This document shows, piece by piece, positions 1 through 9,145 of a DNA stretch of 64,000 nt. The stretch's first letter is position 1; every line of letters begins with the position of its first letter. The notes beneath the pieces were generated by a model, which did no database searches, had not been told where the DNA came from, and saw nothing but the letters and a program-made list of their open reading frames with translations. This DNA is from Actinomycetes bacterium. Its GTDB lineage: Bacteria; Actinomycetota; Acidimicrobiia; Acidimicrobiales; Microtrichaceae. A program made the position numbers and the translations under genes. The stretch spans positions 1 through 64,000 of the forward strand of contig JAAEPF010000024.1 in the NCBI GenBank assembly GCA_024222295.1, written 5' to 3'.

Positions 1-65
1 ACGGTGATCGAGCGGGTTGTCTGAGCATCCGCCTCGCGGTGGGGCGAGCGGTGTGGGAGATCCGG

Positions 66-770
66 TCAGCCGTTGGGTTCGGCGATGACGCTGTCGACGG
101 CGTGGACCATGCCGTTGGAGGCGGCCACGTCCGGCAGCACGATCGTGGCTCCGCCCACGGTGATGTCCGCTCCGCTGGCTTCGACGAGCAACTGCTTGCC
201 GTTGGCCGTCTCGAGCGTGCCGCCGCTCATGGCCTCGAGGTCCTCGGTGGTGACGGTGCCGGCCACCACGTGGTTGAGGATGATGTCGGCCTGTGCGGCG
301 CGGTCGGCGCGGAGTGCCTCGAGGGTGGCGTTAGGGATCGCGCCGAATGCCTCGTTGATCGGGGCGAACACGGTGAACGGGCCACCGTCTCGAACGGTCG
401 GGAACAATCCCGCGGTTATCACGAGTCGCGTGAGGATGGACACGTCGGCCGTGCCGGCAGCGATCTCGGCGATGTTGAGCTCAGCGGTGTCGCCTTCGGG
501 CGGTGAGCCCATGTTGTTGCCCGGCGACATGGCGGTCTCGTCGACCGCGACATTCTCGGGGCCTTCCTCGCCTGCAGCGGCGTCCTCTTCGAGCTCTTCC
601 TGCTCCTCGGAGTCGACCTGGTCCTTGGTCTCGCCGACCGGCTCCTCGCTGGTTGCGTCGGAGTCACTCTCCTCGGAGTCGGTGTCGCTGCAGGCGGCGG
701 CGACCAGTGACATCGCCAAGAGCAGGGCGAGGAGGAGCTGGATTGGCTTGGAACGAGGGGCATGTCGCAT
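66..770 (-). CDS. Fasciclin (FAS1) domain lipoprotein
   Basis: This 234-residue secreted protein has an N-terminal signal sequence ending in a lipobox (V-A-A-A-C, Cys27), so it should be lipid-anchored on the outer face of the membrane. Residues 28-80 are a very acidic, Ser/Glu/Asp-rich linker. A single FAS1 domain follows from about residue 95 to the end, with the T-V-F-A-P-I-N-E-A-F core, the I-L-N-H-V-V-A-G-T strand and the C-terminal N-G-M-V-H-A-V-D-S-V-I motif. FAS1 domains mediate adhesion or matrix contact; the ligand is unknown. A GGGAGAAC ribosome site precedes the ATG. It is transcribed alone, downstream of the dehydrogenase operon. Confidence 0.9.
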   Translation of the reverse strand: MRHAPRSKPIQLLLALLLAMSLVAAACSDTDSEESDSDATSEEPVGETKDQVDSEEQEELEEDAAAGEEGPENVAVDETAMSPGNNMGSPPEGDTAELNIAEIAAGTADVSILTRLVITAGLFPTVRDGGPFTVFAPINEAFGAIPNATLEALRADRAAQADIILNHVVAGTVTTEDLEAMSGGTLETANGKQLLVEASGADITVGGATIVLPDVAASNGMVHAVDSVIAEPNG

Positions 771-880
771 CGGTGTTCTCCCTGGAACTCGGGGGTATCC
801 GCAACCGTATGTGATGGCTCCGGCGCCAAGAACCTAGCGCAGTAATTGTGCTGGCAACCGCAGCCGGGTCACGCCGGGGG

Positions 881-2122
881 TCAGCGGAAGTCGAAAGCGA
901 CCTTGAGGGTGCCGGTGTCACGTCCGTGGACGATGGCCGTGAAGGCCTCGCGCCACTCGCTCAGGCGCCATGTATGGGTGAGCATGCCGTCCACTTCGAT
1001 GCGTCTTTCCGCCAGCAGGTCGAAGAAGTGGTCGTATGCGTGCCTGGTGGCGCCCTCGAACGTCTCCCTGCCGAAGGCGTTGGACCCCACGAGGCGCAGT
1101 TCCTTGAAGTACCACGGTGTCCACTCGAACCGGCCCGGTGCGCCCACGCCCAGCTGCACGAGCGTGCCCCGTGTGGCGAGGAGTCGCATGGACACTTCCA
1201 CGCTCAGTGGAGAGCCGACAGTGTCGTAGACGGTGTCGATGGTGCCCGGATAGGCGACGGGAAGCCCTTCCCACGGCACCCTCAGCGTGGCTCCGGACCA
1301 GTCGGCCAGCTGTTCCACCACGGCGAGTGCGTCGTCGGGGCCTCCGGTGACGACGTGTGCGCCCCGGCCGGCAGCCAGTTCGGCTTGCACCGGCCAGCGG
1401 GCAACCACGGCGACCTCGCACTCGTACAGCTGGGTGAGGATCGCTGTGGCCGTCGTGCCCAGCGCACCCGCCCCGTAGACGACGACCCGCGAACCGCGGC
1501 GCGGCGGGTTGCGGGTGATGGCGTGGAAGCTCACCGACCACGGGTCTGCCAGCACCGCGACCTCGTCGGGGATTCCGTCTGGCACCGGGTGCACCATCGA
1601 GCGGTGCGCCGGGACGAGATCGGCGAACCCGCCGGTCGCGTCGACGGAGTTTCCCGAGTGGATGCCGGGTTCGAGGTCGCCTTCCCACCAGTTCTCACAG
1701 AGCGAGAAGTCGCCGGCGGCACAAGCCACACACAGATGCGCGATCCCGCGAGCCCGACAACCGATGTTGGGGTACAGCACGACCCGCTGGCCGACTTCGA
1801 GGCCGTCGACCGCTGAACCGACGCTATCGAGCGTGCCCACCACCTCGTGGCCCAGTACCTGCGGGAAGGAGATGAACGCCGTCATCATGTTGTCCGCTGC
1901 GCCATCGAAGTCCATCAACACCTGCTTGATGTCGGACCCGCAGATGCCCGTGAGGCGGTTGCGCACGACGACCCAGTCAGCGCCCAGCACTTCGGGATCG
2001 GGCAGGTCGACCAGCGCCATCGGAGTTGTGGCAAGGTTGGCCATCAGCGGCGGCTCGTCGGGCCCGATCGGCGTGGGCCAGGGCTCCGGCCCGGTCGGAC
2101 CCATGAACTGCAGTGCCTTCAT
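881..2122 (-). CDS. Zinc-dependent medium-chain alcohol dehydrogenase
   Basis: This 413-residue NAD(P)-dependent dehydrogenase oxidises an alcohol or reduces the matching carbonyl; the substrate is not deducible. Cys61 (G-I-C-G-S-D) and His92 (G-H-E-V-V-G) are the expected catalytic-zinc ligands. Cys122, Cys131, Cys134 and Cys142 form a structural-zinc lobe, with one spacing wider than usual. A G-A-G-A-L-G Rossmann motif lies near residue 220. It is the last gene of a likely three-gene operon (ACAD, SDR, ADH) with gaps of 19 and 10 bp, which suggests it processes a hydroxyl or aldehyde intermediate of the same acyl-CoA pathway. Confidence 0.88.
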   Translation of the reverse strand: MKALQFMGPTGPEPWPTPIGPDEPPLMANLATTPMALVDLPDPEVLGADWVVVRNRLTGICGSDIKQVLMDFDGAADNMMTAFISFPQVLGHEVVGTLDSVGSAVDGLEVGQRVVLYPNIGCRARGIAHLCVACAAGDFSLCENWWEGDLEPGIHSGNSVDATGGFADLVPAHRSMVHPVPDGIPDEVAVLADPWSVSFHAITRNPPRRGSRVVVYGAGALGTTATAILTQLYECEVAVVARWPVQAELAAGRGAHVVTGGPDDALAVVEQLADWSGATLRVPWEGLPVAYPGTIDTVYDTVGSPLSVEVSMRLLATRGTLVQLGVGAPGRFEWTPWYFKELRLVGSNAFGRETFEGATRHAYDHFFDLLAERRIEVDGMLTHTWRLSEWREAFTAIVHGRDTGTLKVAFDFR

Positions 2123-2132
2123 CGCGGGTACC

Positions 2133-2918
2133 TCATGGGTCGGCCGTGGTCGCCTCGACCATGCTCGCCACGAAGCCGTCGAGGTCGGCGTACTTGATCC
2201 GGGCGACGGGCTCGAGGTCCGGCAGCCAGTGCTCGATGCGGTCGCCCTCCATGGCGGCCACGATTCCGTCTGCGACGGTGGATGGTGGTTCCAGCTCCCC
2301 GTCGTAGAAGTGGTCGTCCTGGCCGGGCTGGTCCCAGATCTCGGTATCGATCGGTCCCGGGATGATCAGGCGCACATCCACGCCGGTGCCGGCCAGCTCT
2401 ACGGCAAGGGTCTCGGAGAACCCGCACAGCGCCGCCTTGGAGCCGCAGTAGGCGGCTTCACCCGTGATCGGAATGCGGCCGCCCACGCTGGAGACGTTGA
2501 CGACGCAGCCGCTCCCGCGGCGCAGCATGTGCGGAAGCGCCAGCAGGGTGAGTCGTACCGGCGCGAAGTAGTTGACGGCCATGGTGAGCTCCACCTCGGC
2601 CGGCGTCAGTTCGGCCACGCGCCGGCGCATCGGTCGCCCGGCATTGTTGACCAGCACATCGATGCCATCGAGATGATCCTCTGCGGCGTTGACGACCGAC
2701 TCGAGCGACCCGAGGTCCGCGAGGTCTGCGCCGAGGATCCTCACCTCAGGGGCGCCCAGCGCGATGCAACGGTCGGCAACTTCCGCGAGTCGGTCCTCCC
2801 GGCGCGCCAGCAGGCCGAGGCGCACTTGCCTTGCTGCAAGTGCTTGGGCGGTAGCGGCTCCGATGCCGGAGCTGGCGCCGGTGACCAAGGCGGTGCGTCC
2901 GGCGAGTTCGATAGCCAT
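2133..2918 (-). CDS. Short-chain dehydrogenase/reductase
   Basis: This 261-residue SDR has the nucleotide motif T-G-A-S-S-G-I-G near the N-terminus, N-N-A-G in the middle, and the catalytic Ser with Y-C-G-S-K (Y-x-x-x-K). It should be a soluble NAD(P)-dependent oxidoreductase, perhaps a 3-hydroxyacyl-CoA or hydroxysteroid dehydrogenase. The open frame extends upstream into the ACAD gene, but the ATG at 2918 is preceded by GGGGAGG and begins directly with the Rossmann fold, so the longer form is rejected. It lies 19 bp after the ACAD gene and 10 bp before the alcohol dehydrogenase. Confidence 0.9.
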   Translation of the reverse strand: MAIELAGRTALVTGASSGIGAATAQALAARQVRLGLLARREDRLAEVADRCIALGAPEVRILGADLADLGSLESVVNAAEDHLDGIDVLVNNAGRPMRRRVAELTPAEVELTMAVNYFAPVRLTLLALPHMLRRGSGCVVNVSSVGGRIPITGEAAYCGSKAALCGFSETLAVELAGTGVDVRLIIPGPIDTEIWDQPGQDDHFYDGELEPPSTVADGIVAAMEGDRIEHWLPDLEPVARIKYADLDGFVASMVEATTADP

Positions 2919-2937
2919 GTCGCCTCCCCGGGCGTAG

Positions 2938-4200
2938 TTACTTGCGGGGCATCTTGATCGCCTTGTCGGCGATGATGTTCTTCTGCACTTCGGTGGTGCC
3001 TGCTCCGATCGACGTGTAGCGCTGGAATACGTACAGCCGGTTCCAGGCTCCTCCGTCGATTGCGTCGTCGGCACCCTTCGCATAGAGGGCCTCGGGCCCG
3101 AGAAGGTCCATCGCGAGCTCGGCAAGCGTCTGGGCGAGGTAGCTCCACTGCAGCTTCGCGAGTGGAACCTCGGGCCAGTTCTTCTCGTTGCGCAGGATCT
3201 TCGACAGCGCCCGGTAGTTGAGCAGCTTGGTGTACTCGATCCGCGTGTGGGCATCGGCGATCCGCTCTCGCATCGCGGGGTCGCGCAGCGCATCGGGGTT
3301 GACCGAGGCGGCGAGGTTGACCATGGCGTCGAGATCGGAGCGCATCCCGATGGCGAGTCCTGCGGTGCCGACCCGCTCGGAGCCGAGCGTGCCCATGGCG
3401 ACCAGCCAGCCCTCGCCCTCGCCGCCGAGGCGGTAGTCGACCGGCACCTTCGCGTCGTCGAACACAACGGAGCAGAACATCTCCTCGCCCGCGATGTCGC
3501 GGATCGGCGTGATGGTGATGCCCGGTGCCTCGAGGTCGATGATCAGTGCGGTGATGCCGTCGTGCTTGCGCCCTTCGGCGATTGCGTCAGGGTCTGTGCG
3601 TACGAGGAACAGACCCCACCTTGCGATGTGCGCCGAGGAGGTCCAGGTCTTCTCGCCGTTGAGCACGTAGTGGTCGCCGTCGAGCACGGCGGTCGTGCGC
3701 AGGTTCGCGAGGTCGGATCCGGCTTCGGGCTCGGAGAACCCCTGGCACCAGTGCTCGTCGGCGTTGAGGATGTTGGGGATCCAGCGCTGCTTCTGTTCCT
3801 CGGTGCCCCAGCGGATGACCATCGGGCCGATCTGCCAAAGCCCGTTGGTGTTGTAGATGCCGGGGGTGCGGTAGCGGGCCATCGTCTCGGAGTAGATGAC
3901 GTTCTGGGCGACCGTGGCGTCGCGGCCGCCCCATTCCTCGGGCCATGAGATCGCGGCCCAGCGGCCTTCGTTGAGCTTGCGCTGCCACGCCCTGCGACGC
4001 TCCATCTGGCTCATGACGCCGGTGCTGCCAGCTCCAGCCACTCCGTCTTCGGGTTCGTCGCCTGCTCCTGCATCCGGGGCGGAGTCGCCCGGCGTGTCGT
4101 CCTCGGACCATTCGGCGAGGAACTTCGGCAGGTTCTCATCCAGCCAGTCGGTCAGCTCCGTGCGGAACGCCTCATCGGCCTCGGAGTAGGAGAAGTCCAT
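2938..4200 (-). CDS. Acyl-CoA dehydrogenase, large-subunit type
   Basis: This 420-residue FAD enzyme introduces an alpha-beta double bond into an acyl-CoA and passes electrons to ETF. It shows W-P-E-E-W-G-G, the C-Q-G-F-S-E-P-E-A-G-S-D-L flavin-site motif, and a C-terminal G-A-G-T-T-E-V-Q-K-N in place of the usual Y-E-G-T-S-E-I-Q, so the Glu found there in medium-chain enzymes is absent. That pattern is typical of heteromeric actinobacterial ACADs (the FadE26/28 kind). Residues 33-65 are a low-complexity acidic insert unlike the family norm. It heads the operon with the SDR and ADH, has an operator 20 bp upstream, and may pair with the ACAD at 6015. Confidence 0.92.
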   Translation of the reverse strand: MDFSYSEADEAFRTELTDWLDENLPKFLAEWSEDDTPGDSAPDAGAGDEPEDGVAGAGSTGVMSQMERRRAWQRKLNEGRWAAISWPEEWGGRDATVAQNVIYSETMARYRTPGIYNTNGLWQIGPMVIRWGTEEQKQRWIPNILNADEHWCQGFSEPEAGSDLANLRTTAVLDGDHYVLNGEKTWTSSAHIARWGLFLVRTDPDAIAEGRKHDGITALIIDLEAPGITITPIRDIAGEEMFCSVVFDDAKVPVDYRLGGEGEGWLVAMGTLGSERVGTAGLAIGMRSDLDAMVNLAASVNPDALRDPAMRERIADAHTRIEYTKLLNYRALSKILRNEKNWPEVPLAKLQWSYLAQTLAELAMDLLGPEALYAKGADDAIDGGAWNRLYVFQRYTSIGAGTTEVQKNIIADKAIKMPRK

Positions 4201-4206
4201 GTAGGC

Positions 4207-4212
4207 ACAGTA
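4207..4212 (-). promoter_or_regulatory. Putative -10 element of the ACAD operon (leaderless)
   Basis: TACTGT on the minus strand ends 6 nt before the ATG at 4200, leaving no room for a ribosome-binding site. The palindromic operator lies 8 nt further upstream. Confidence 0.5.
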
Positions 4213-4220
4213 GCGACAAC

Positions 4221-4236
4221 CTGACAGACGTGTCAG
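4221..4236. promoter_or_regulatory. Palindromic operator copy 1
   Basis: CTGACAGACGTGTCAG has perfect 5-bp arms and a 6-bp centre. It is one of eight 16-bp palindromes in this window with the same arms and spacing. It sits 20 nt upstream of the ACAD start at 4200, where a bound protein would overlap the core promoter. A TetR-type binder is inferred from size and context only. Confidence 0.75.
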
Positions 4237-4267
4237 TTGCTCTGCTGGGTGGAATCGGCGGTGTCGG

Positions 4268-5920
4268 TCACGTCGGCTCGACCGGAATGCCCACCTCCGG
4301 GGCGTCCTCGTCGATGTATGTCGCCGTGCGGTGCGAGGGCAGACGCAGTTTCACTGCAAGTGGGAAAACGGCAACGGCGAGTGCAGCGGTTGCGAGCGAC
4401 CCCCACATGGGTGACAACCAGTCGCGTCCCTCGCCGAAACTCCCCATCCAGGAGATCAGGAACAAGCCGAGGAACCACGGAGCCAGCCAGGCCGCCTGAC
4501 GGATCTCGTACTGCTTGCCGGTGCCCCGGGCCCGGAACCCCCGCCATGCGAAGAGCACTCCTCCGAGCACGATCGGAATCGACAGCCGGCGCAGGGTGTC
4601 CCAGCCGGTCCAGTGCACGATCAGCCCGACAATCACGAAGGCCACCACGCCGACCAGCACGGGGTGCGAGAGCCGGAAAGGCCGCTCGCGGTCGGGCACC
4701 TGGTGTCGCAGCGCCACCAGCGTGACCGGGCCGGCGCAGAACGACAGGACGATGGCCCCGGTGTTGAAGGTGAGGATCTCCTGCCAGCCGTTGCGGAACA
4801 CGAGCAGCGTGACCATGCCGACAACCATGTTCATCACGAGTGCATGCAGTGGCACCCCGCGGTGGGAGAAGCGCTGCACCCAGGCAGGGAAGAGTCCGTC
4901 CTTGCTCACCGCCACCGAAAGGCGGGCGGTGGAGGCAGAGGCCACCAGGCCGGCGCCGAGTGGTCCGGCCACCGCATCGGCGAGCACCAGGTTGGCCATG
5001 GCGGTGAGCCCGACCGCGGTGAGCACGGCGGTCATGGGACCGTTCACGCCCGGCAGTGACAGGTTGTCCCAGCCATCTGAAAGCGCGTCCGGCGGGACCG
5101 CTCCGAGGAAGGCCAACTGCACCAGAGCGAACATCGCTATGCAGATCACCAGGCTGACCGTGAGCGCTACCGGCACGGTCACCTGCGGTCGGCGGGCCTC
5201 ACCGGCGAGGTCGAGCGCGTGGCGGAATCCGAGGAACGAGAACACCACGCCGCCGGTGGAAATGGCGGCGAAGATCCCGGAGATCCCGTTGGGGGCGAAC
5301 CCGAAGTCGGTCAGGTTGGATGACTGGAACCTGGTGAGCAGAGCGATTGCCGCCGCGACCGGCACGATGATCTTGAACCAGGTGAGGGGCGTGTTGATCT
5401 GGTTGAACAGCTTGGCCCCCCACGCGTTGATCAGCGTGAAGACCCCGAGCAGGGCGAACGCCACGGCCATGCCACCGATGCTCAGTGGGTTGCTGCCGGT
5501 GCCTCCTCCCTCGTTGAACAGCCACTTGAATGCATCTTCGTTGCTCGCGTATTCGAGCAGGGCTTGCACCTCGATGGGTGCCGCGGTCACGTAGCCGATC
5601 CACGCGACCCAACCGATGAACATGCCGACCACCGCGCCATGGGAGAACTGCGGCAGGCGTCCCAACCCGCCCACCACCGGCAGCATCGCCGCAACCTCGG
5701 CGAAGGGCAGGGCAGCGATGAGCACCATGATCCCGCCCAGGATCCAGGCGATCATCGCCGCCGGTCCGGCCACCTTTGCAGCGAACAGTGGTCCGAAGAG
5801 CCATCCGGAGCCGACCACGCCGCCTACCGCGACGAAGGTCAAGCCGATCGGGCCGATTACGCGGGTTGGCGAACCCCCTCGGGCGGTATCGGTGCCGGGC
5901 ACCCTTCGACGTTCGCACAC
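4268..5920 (-). CDS. APC-family amino acid/amine permease
   Basis: This polytopic inner-membrane protein (550 residues, about 12 hydrophobic segments) belongs to the amino acid-polyamine-organocation superfamily. Its first membrane helix carries the G-x-V-V-G-S-G-W-L-F-G-P unwound-helix motif used for substrate and cation binding. The cytosolic tail ends with an acidic stretch. The substrate is not predictable. It starts with GTG at 5920 behind a short leader with a GGGA site. It is divergent from the ACAD at 6015, with an operator 63 nt from its start, so transport may be co-regulated with fatty-acid or steroid breakdown. Confidence 0.87.
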   Translation of the reverse strand: MCERRRVPGTDTARGGSPTRVIGPIGLTFVAVGGVVGSGWLFGPLFAAKVAGPAAMIAWILGGIMVLIAALPFAEVAAMLPVVGGLGRLPQFSHGAVVGMFIGWVAWIGYVTAAPIEVQALLEYASNEDAFKWLFNEGGGTGSNPLSIGGMAVAFALLGVFTLINAWGAKLFNQINTPLTWFKIIVPVAAAIALLTRFQSSNLTDFGFAPNGISGIFAAISTGGVVFSFLGFRHALDLAGEARRPQVTVPVALTVSLVICIAMFALVQLAFLGAVPPDALSDGWDNLSLPGVNGPMTAVLTAVGLTAMANLVLADAVAGPLGAGLVASASTARLSVAVSKDGLFPAWVQRFSHRGVPLHALVMNMVVGMVTLLVFRNGWQEILTFNTGAIVLSFCAGPVTLVALRHQVPDRERPFRLSHPVLVGVVAFVIVGLIVHWTGWDTLRRLSIPIVLGGVLFAWRGFRARGTGKQYEIRQAAWLAPWFLGLFLISWMGSFGEGRDWLSPMWGSLATAALAVAVFPLAVKLRLPSHRTATYIDEDAPEVGIPVEPT

Positions 5921-5983
5921 CGGAAGCTCCCTGTGCCTGATACCCGTTGCGTGGTGTGCTCCTGTGGGCCTGGGGCAGGCGGA

Positions 5984-5999
5984 CTGACACGCGTGTCAG
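5984..5999. promoter_or_regulatory. Palindromic operator copy 2 (perfect)
   Basis: CTGACACGCGTGTCAG is the only copy that is a perfect palindrome over all 16 bases. It lies between the divergent permease and ACAD genes, 15 nt before the ACAD ATG and 1 nt before a TATCGT -10-like hexamer. A bound repressor would block RNA polymerase directly. Confidence 0.8.
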
Positions 6000-6000
6000 C

Positions 6001-6006
6001 TATCGT
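6001..6006 (+). promoter_or_regulatory. Putative -10 element (leaderless ACAD)
   Basis: TATCGT ends 8 nt before the ATG at 6015, and no Shine-Dalgarno sequence is present. Confidence 0.5.
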
Positions 6007-6014
6007 GCGCGCCC

Positions 6015-7121
6015 ATGGAGTTCACCCTTGGCGACGAGCAGCAGGCGTTGGCGGAGACGGCGGCACAGTTCCTGGCCGACCAGGCGCCGGGCGCGTACGT
6101 GCGCGAGATGGTCGATGCCGGCGGGCCGGACCCACTCGGCATCACTGCCGAGCTCTGGCAGCGCATGGTCGACATGGGCTGGGTCGGACTGCTCGTTCCC
6201 GAGGCCAACGGCGGCACCGGGATGGGCATGCTCGAGATGATGGTGGTGCTCGAGGCGATGGGCCGCCTACCACTGCCCGGTCCGTTCCTCTCCTCGGCCG
6301 TGCTCGCCACCCGCGCCGCGGAGGCTCTGGGCCTCTCGGATCGTCTCGACTCGCTCGCCACCGGGACCACTCGCGGGACAGTGGCGCTCGATGAGTCGGG
6401 CAGCGGCGACGTCGTCGACCGCACCCGGACGCGCGCCTCGCGCAAGTCCGGGGCCTGGCGGCTCAGTGGAACCAAGACCGTGGTGCTCGACGGTCACAGT
6501 GCCGACTGGGTGCTCGTGCCGGCGCGCACGCAGGCCGGCATCCAGTCGTTCGTGATCGAGGCGCCGCGAGCGACCCTCGAGCCGGGTCTGGACGTGACGC
6601 GTCACATCTCCCGACTCGAGCTCGACGCCGTGCCGGCCGAACCGGTGGGTCCCGAAGGAGACCACAGCGACATCTGGCGGCGCGTCGCCGACGATGTGGC
6701 GGTTGCGCTGTGCGCTGAGTTGCTGGGCACGATGCAGGCCAGCTTCGACCTGGCCGTGGAGTACGCCAAGGTGAGGGTGCAGTTCGACCGCCCCATTGCC
6801 ACCTTCCAGGCCACGAAGCACAAGGCGGCGGAGCTGCTCGAGCGCATCGAGCTGAGCCGGGTGGGAGTCCACTACGCGGCCTGGGCAATCGACGCGCAGG
6901 AGCCGGTGCGCTCGGAGGCCGCGGCGATGGTGAAGGCGTTTGCAGGCAAGGCTGCGAGCGAGGTGACCGGGGAGGGCATCCAGATCCACGGCGGGGTGGG
7001 CTTCACCTGGGAGTGCGATGCACACCTTCACTACCGGCGTGCCAAGGCCAACGACCTGCTGTTGGGCGGGCACAGCGCCTGGCGGAAGAAGGTGGCCGAC
7101 AGCTACCTCGGCGCTTGCTGA
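6015..7121 (+). CDS. Acyl-CoA dehydrogenase, small-subunit type
   Basis: This 368-residue ACAD has R-V-Q-F-D-R-P-I-A-T-F-Q-A-T-K-H-K and a C-terminal H-G-G-V-G-F-T-W-E-C-D-A-H-L-H-Y-R-R, the signature of the smaller partner in heteromeric actinobacterial ACADs (the FadE27/29 kind). Its N-terminal domain is shortened and the middle beta domain diverged, as expected for a subunit that does not hold every active-site element itself. It is divergent from the permease and controlled by the operator at 5984. The large-type ACAD at 2938-4200 is the nearest possible partner. Its 3' end overlaps the convergent channel gene by 19 bp. Confidence 0.9.
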   Translation: MEFTLGDEQQALAETAAQFLADQAPGAYVREMVDAGGPDPLGITAELWQRMVDMGWVGLLVPEANGGTGMGMLEMMVVLEAMGRLPLPGPFLSSAVLATRAAEALGLSDRLDSLATGTTRGTVALDESGSGDVVDRTRTRASRKSGAWRLSGTKTVVLDGHSADWVLVPARTQAGIQSFVIEAPRATLEPGLDVTRHISRLELDAVPAEPVGPEGDHSDIWRRVADDVAVALCAELLGTMQASFDLAVEYAKVRVQFDRPIATFQATKHKAAELLERIELSRVGVHYAAWAIDAQEPVRSEAAAMVKAFAGKAASEVTGEGIQIHGGVGFTWECDAHLHYRRAKANDLLLGGHSAWRKKVADSYLGAC

Positions 7122-7804
7122 GGTTCGGCTCCACCTCCGCGCCGCGGCATGGCGGTGCCGAGGCGGCCCACGGCCAGGCCCAGGACCGTCACCAGGAAGA
7201 CCTGCCCGATCACTGCCTCGAGTATCGCCAGCATCTGGCCGATCTCGGGGGCAGGGGTCAGGTCGCCGTAGCCCAGCGTGGTGAGAGTCACGAAGCTGAA
7301 GAACTGGAAGTCCATGGACGATGCGACCCCGGCCTGGCTGAAGAAGGGATCGTCGGAGACTTGCTGAACCAGCTGGTACAGCGCTGAGAAGAACACGCCG
7401 ATTTGCAGGTAGGCCGCGAGCGCGCCCGCGACCGTGTCCACGGTGATCCGTGGTCGGGCTCCGAGCCGAAGGACAACCACGATCGGGGTCACGAGCAGCA
7501 GTACGCAGATGAGCGAGAGGGCGAGGGTTGACATCCAGTCCTCGTCCGTTCCGACCTCACGGGCGACGATCGCCACCAGGATCGCCGCGGCGACCGCGAG
7601 TTGACCCCCGATGACCAGCGAGCGCCGGGCATTGCTTCGGCGGAGTGCCATGATCGCCATGCCCGCTACCAGAATCGAAGACACAGAACGTTCGAGCACA
7701 CCCGTTGACAGGAACGGAGTGACGGCAACGACGAACAGGGTTACCCACAGCACCGGCTTCAGTGAGCGGTGGAGGCCCTCTGGCTCTGGCTCCGGATCGG
7801 CCAT
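7103..7804 (-). CDS. Potassium-channel-like membrane protein
   Basis: This 233-residue membrane protein has four or more hydrophobic segments, then a pore loop and a last helix. The pore carries the K+ selectivity filter T-T-L-G-Y-G-D (residues 175-181), preceded by F-S-F-V-T-L. It resembles two-TM bacterial ion channels with an extra N-terminal membrane domain. No RCK or cyclic-nucleotide domain is present. The gene starts with ATG at 7804 and converges on the ACAD at 6015-7121, sharing its last 19 bp. No functional link to the catabolic genes is visible. Confidence 0.87.
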   Translation of the reverse strand: MADPEPEPEGLHRSLKPVLWVTLFVVAVTPFLSTGVLERSVSSILVAGMAIMALRRSNARRSLVIGGQLAVAAAILVAIVAREVGTDEDWMSTLALSLICVLLLVTPIVVVLRLGARPRITVDTVAGALAAYLQIGVFFSALYQLVQQVSDDPFFSQAGVASSMDFQFFSFVTLTTLGYGDLTPAPEIGQMLAILEAVIGQVFLVTVLGLAVGRLGTAMPRRGGGAEPQQAPR

Positions 7805-7849
7805 GGCGAAATCTTGGTTTGGTCGCGGCCCTCATTGGGGGATGCCCTG

Positions 7850-9115
7850 CTAAGGCCGGTCGGGAGGACCCCACTGTTGGGCGGTGCCTGCCCGTAGGAG
7901 TTCGGAGACCTCTGCGTTGCTGATTCCCGCAATCGAGGTGAGAACCTCGAGCGTGTGCTCACCGAGCCGCGGCGCGCCGGTGGGTGCAGGTCGTGATTCC
8001 CCGACGAACCGGGTCGCCGGAGCCTGTTGTCGGACCGGTCCAGCGACGGGATCGTCCACGCTGACGAGATCGCCGCGGTCTGCCATGTGTTCGTCTGCAG
8101 CGATGTCGGCAGCGCTGTAGGCGGTGGCCACCGGAACGTCGTGCTCAATCGCACGGTGTTCCACCTCGGCCCCGGTGAGTTGCGCAGCCCAGTCGGCGAC
8201 GATCCCGTTGATCTCGTCGCTGTGCCTGGCACGGTCGGCCAGGGTGGTGAAGCGGGGGTCATCGAGCAGGTCCGACCGGCCCATGGCGTTGCACAGCCGG
8301 GTGAAGTTGGCGTCGGAGCCGGCGACCAGGCACACGTACCGGCCATCCGCACACAGGTAGTTGTCGAGTGGCGCCGAGGTTCCCAGGCGGTTGCCCTCGC
8401 GTTCGCGCACCGTGCCGAGTCGGTCGTACGCCGCGATGGTCCACTCCAGGATCCGAAGTACCGAAGCGTAGAGGCACGCGTCGACCACTGCACCGGTTCC
8501 GGTGCCCGTGCGGCGGTTGTCGCGGCGGTAGAGGGCCGCGGTCGCAGCCTGGGCGGCGAAGCTGCCGGTCAGGTAGTCACTCACGGTCACGCCCGGGCGC
8601 ACCGGCGGCCGGTCCGGTTCGCCAGTCAGTGAGAGGAGCCCGCCGTAGCCGATCCCGAGCCGGTCGAGTCCGGGTCTCTGGGAGTTGGGACCGTCCTGGC
8701 CGAATGCCGAGATCCTCACCACCACGAGATGATCGGCGAGCGAGGCGGGCCCGATGTTCCAGCGTTCGAGGGTGCCGGGCCGGAAGTTCTCGACCACCAC
8801 GTCGCACTGCCGTGCCAGCTGCCTGAACACGGCCTGGCCCTCGGCGTGGCGCAGGTCGAGGGCCACCGAACGGCGCCCGCGGCCTTCCACGGCCCAGAAG
8901 AGCGAGTAGTCACCCTCGGTGGAGTCCACGAACGGGCCGATTCCGCGCATGAAGTCGCCCGTGCCCGGCTGTTCGATCTTGATCACGTCCGCACCCATCT
9001 CGCCGAGCAGGCCGGCACAGAAAGGGGCTGCCACCCGGGTGCCCAGGTCGAGCACGCGCAGTCCGGCGAGGGGACCGGCTCCGGTCGCGCCCTGCGGGTC
9101 GTGTTCGGGGTTCAC
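7850..9115 (-). CDS. Class III CoA-transferase (CaiB/BaiF family)
   Basis: This 421-residue CoA-transferase moves CoA between acids through an enzyme-bound anhydride. It shows the family start G-L-R-V-L-D-L-G, the segment G-A-D-V-I-K-I-E-Q-P-G-T-G-D, and N-F-R-P-G-T-L-E-R-W. The usual catalytic Asp lies in the central part but I could not place it with certainty. The GTG start at 9115 follows a TAGCTT hexamer by 6 nt, which suggests a leaderless transcript. It is divergent from the reductoisomerase-like gene, with operator copy 3 exactly 30 nt from both starts. Confidence 0.9.
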   Translation of the reverse strand: MNPEHDPQGATGAGPLAGLRVLDLGTRVAAPFCAGLLGEMGADVIKIEQPGTGDFMRGIGPFVDSTEGDYSLFWAVEGRGRRSVALDLRHAEGQAVFRQLARQCDVVVENFRPGTLERWNIGPASLADHLVVVRISAFGQDGPNSQRPGLDRLGIGYGGLLSLTGEPDRPPVRPGVTVSDYLTGSFAAQAATAALYRRDNRRTGTGTGAVVDACLYASVLRILEWTIAAYDRLGTVREREGNRLGTSAPLDNYLCADGRYVCLVAGSDANFTRLCNAMGRSDLLDDPRFTTLADRARHSDEINGIVADWAAQLTGAEVEHRAIEHDVPVATAYSAADIAADEHMADRGDLVSVDDPVAGPVRQQAPATRFVGESRPAPTGAPRLGEHTLEVLTSIAGISNAEVSELLRAGTAQQWGPPDRP

Positions 9116-9121
9116 GCGGGC

Positions 9122-9127
9122 AAGCTA
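9122..9127 (-). promoter_or_regulatory. Putative -10 element (leaderless CoA-transferase)
   Basis: TAGCTT on the minus strand ends 6 nt before the GTG start at 9115. The operator begins 18 nt upstream, in the -35 position. Confidence 0.45.
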
Positions 9128-9145
9128 CCGCGTCCGGCCCGGCTG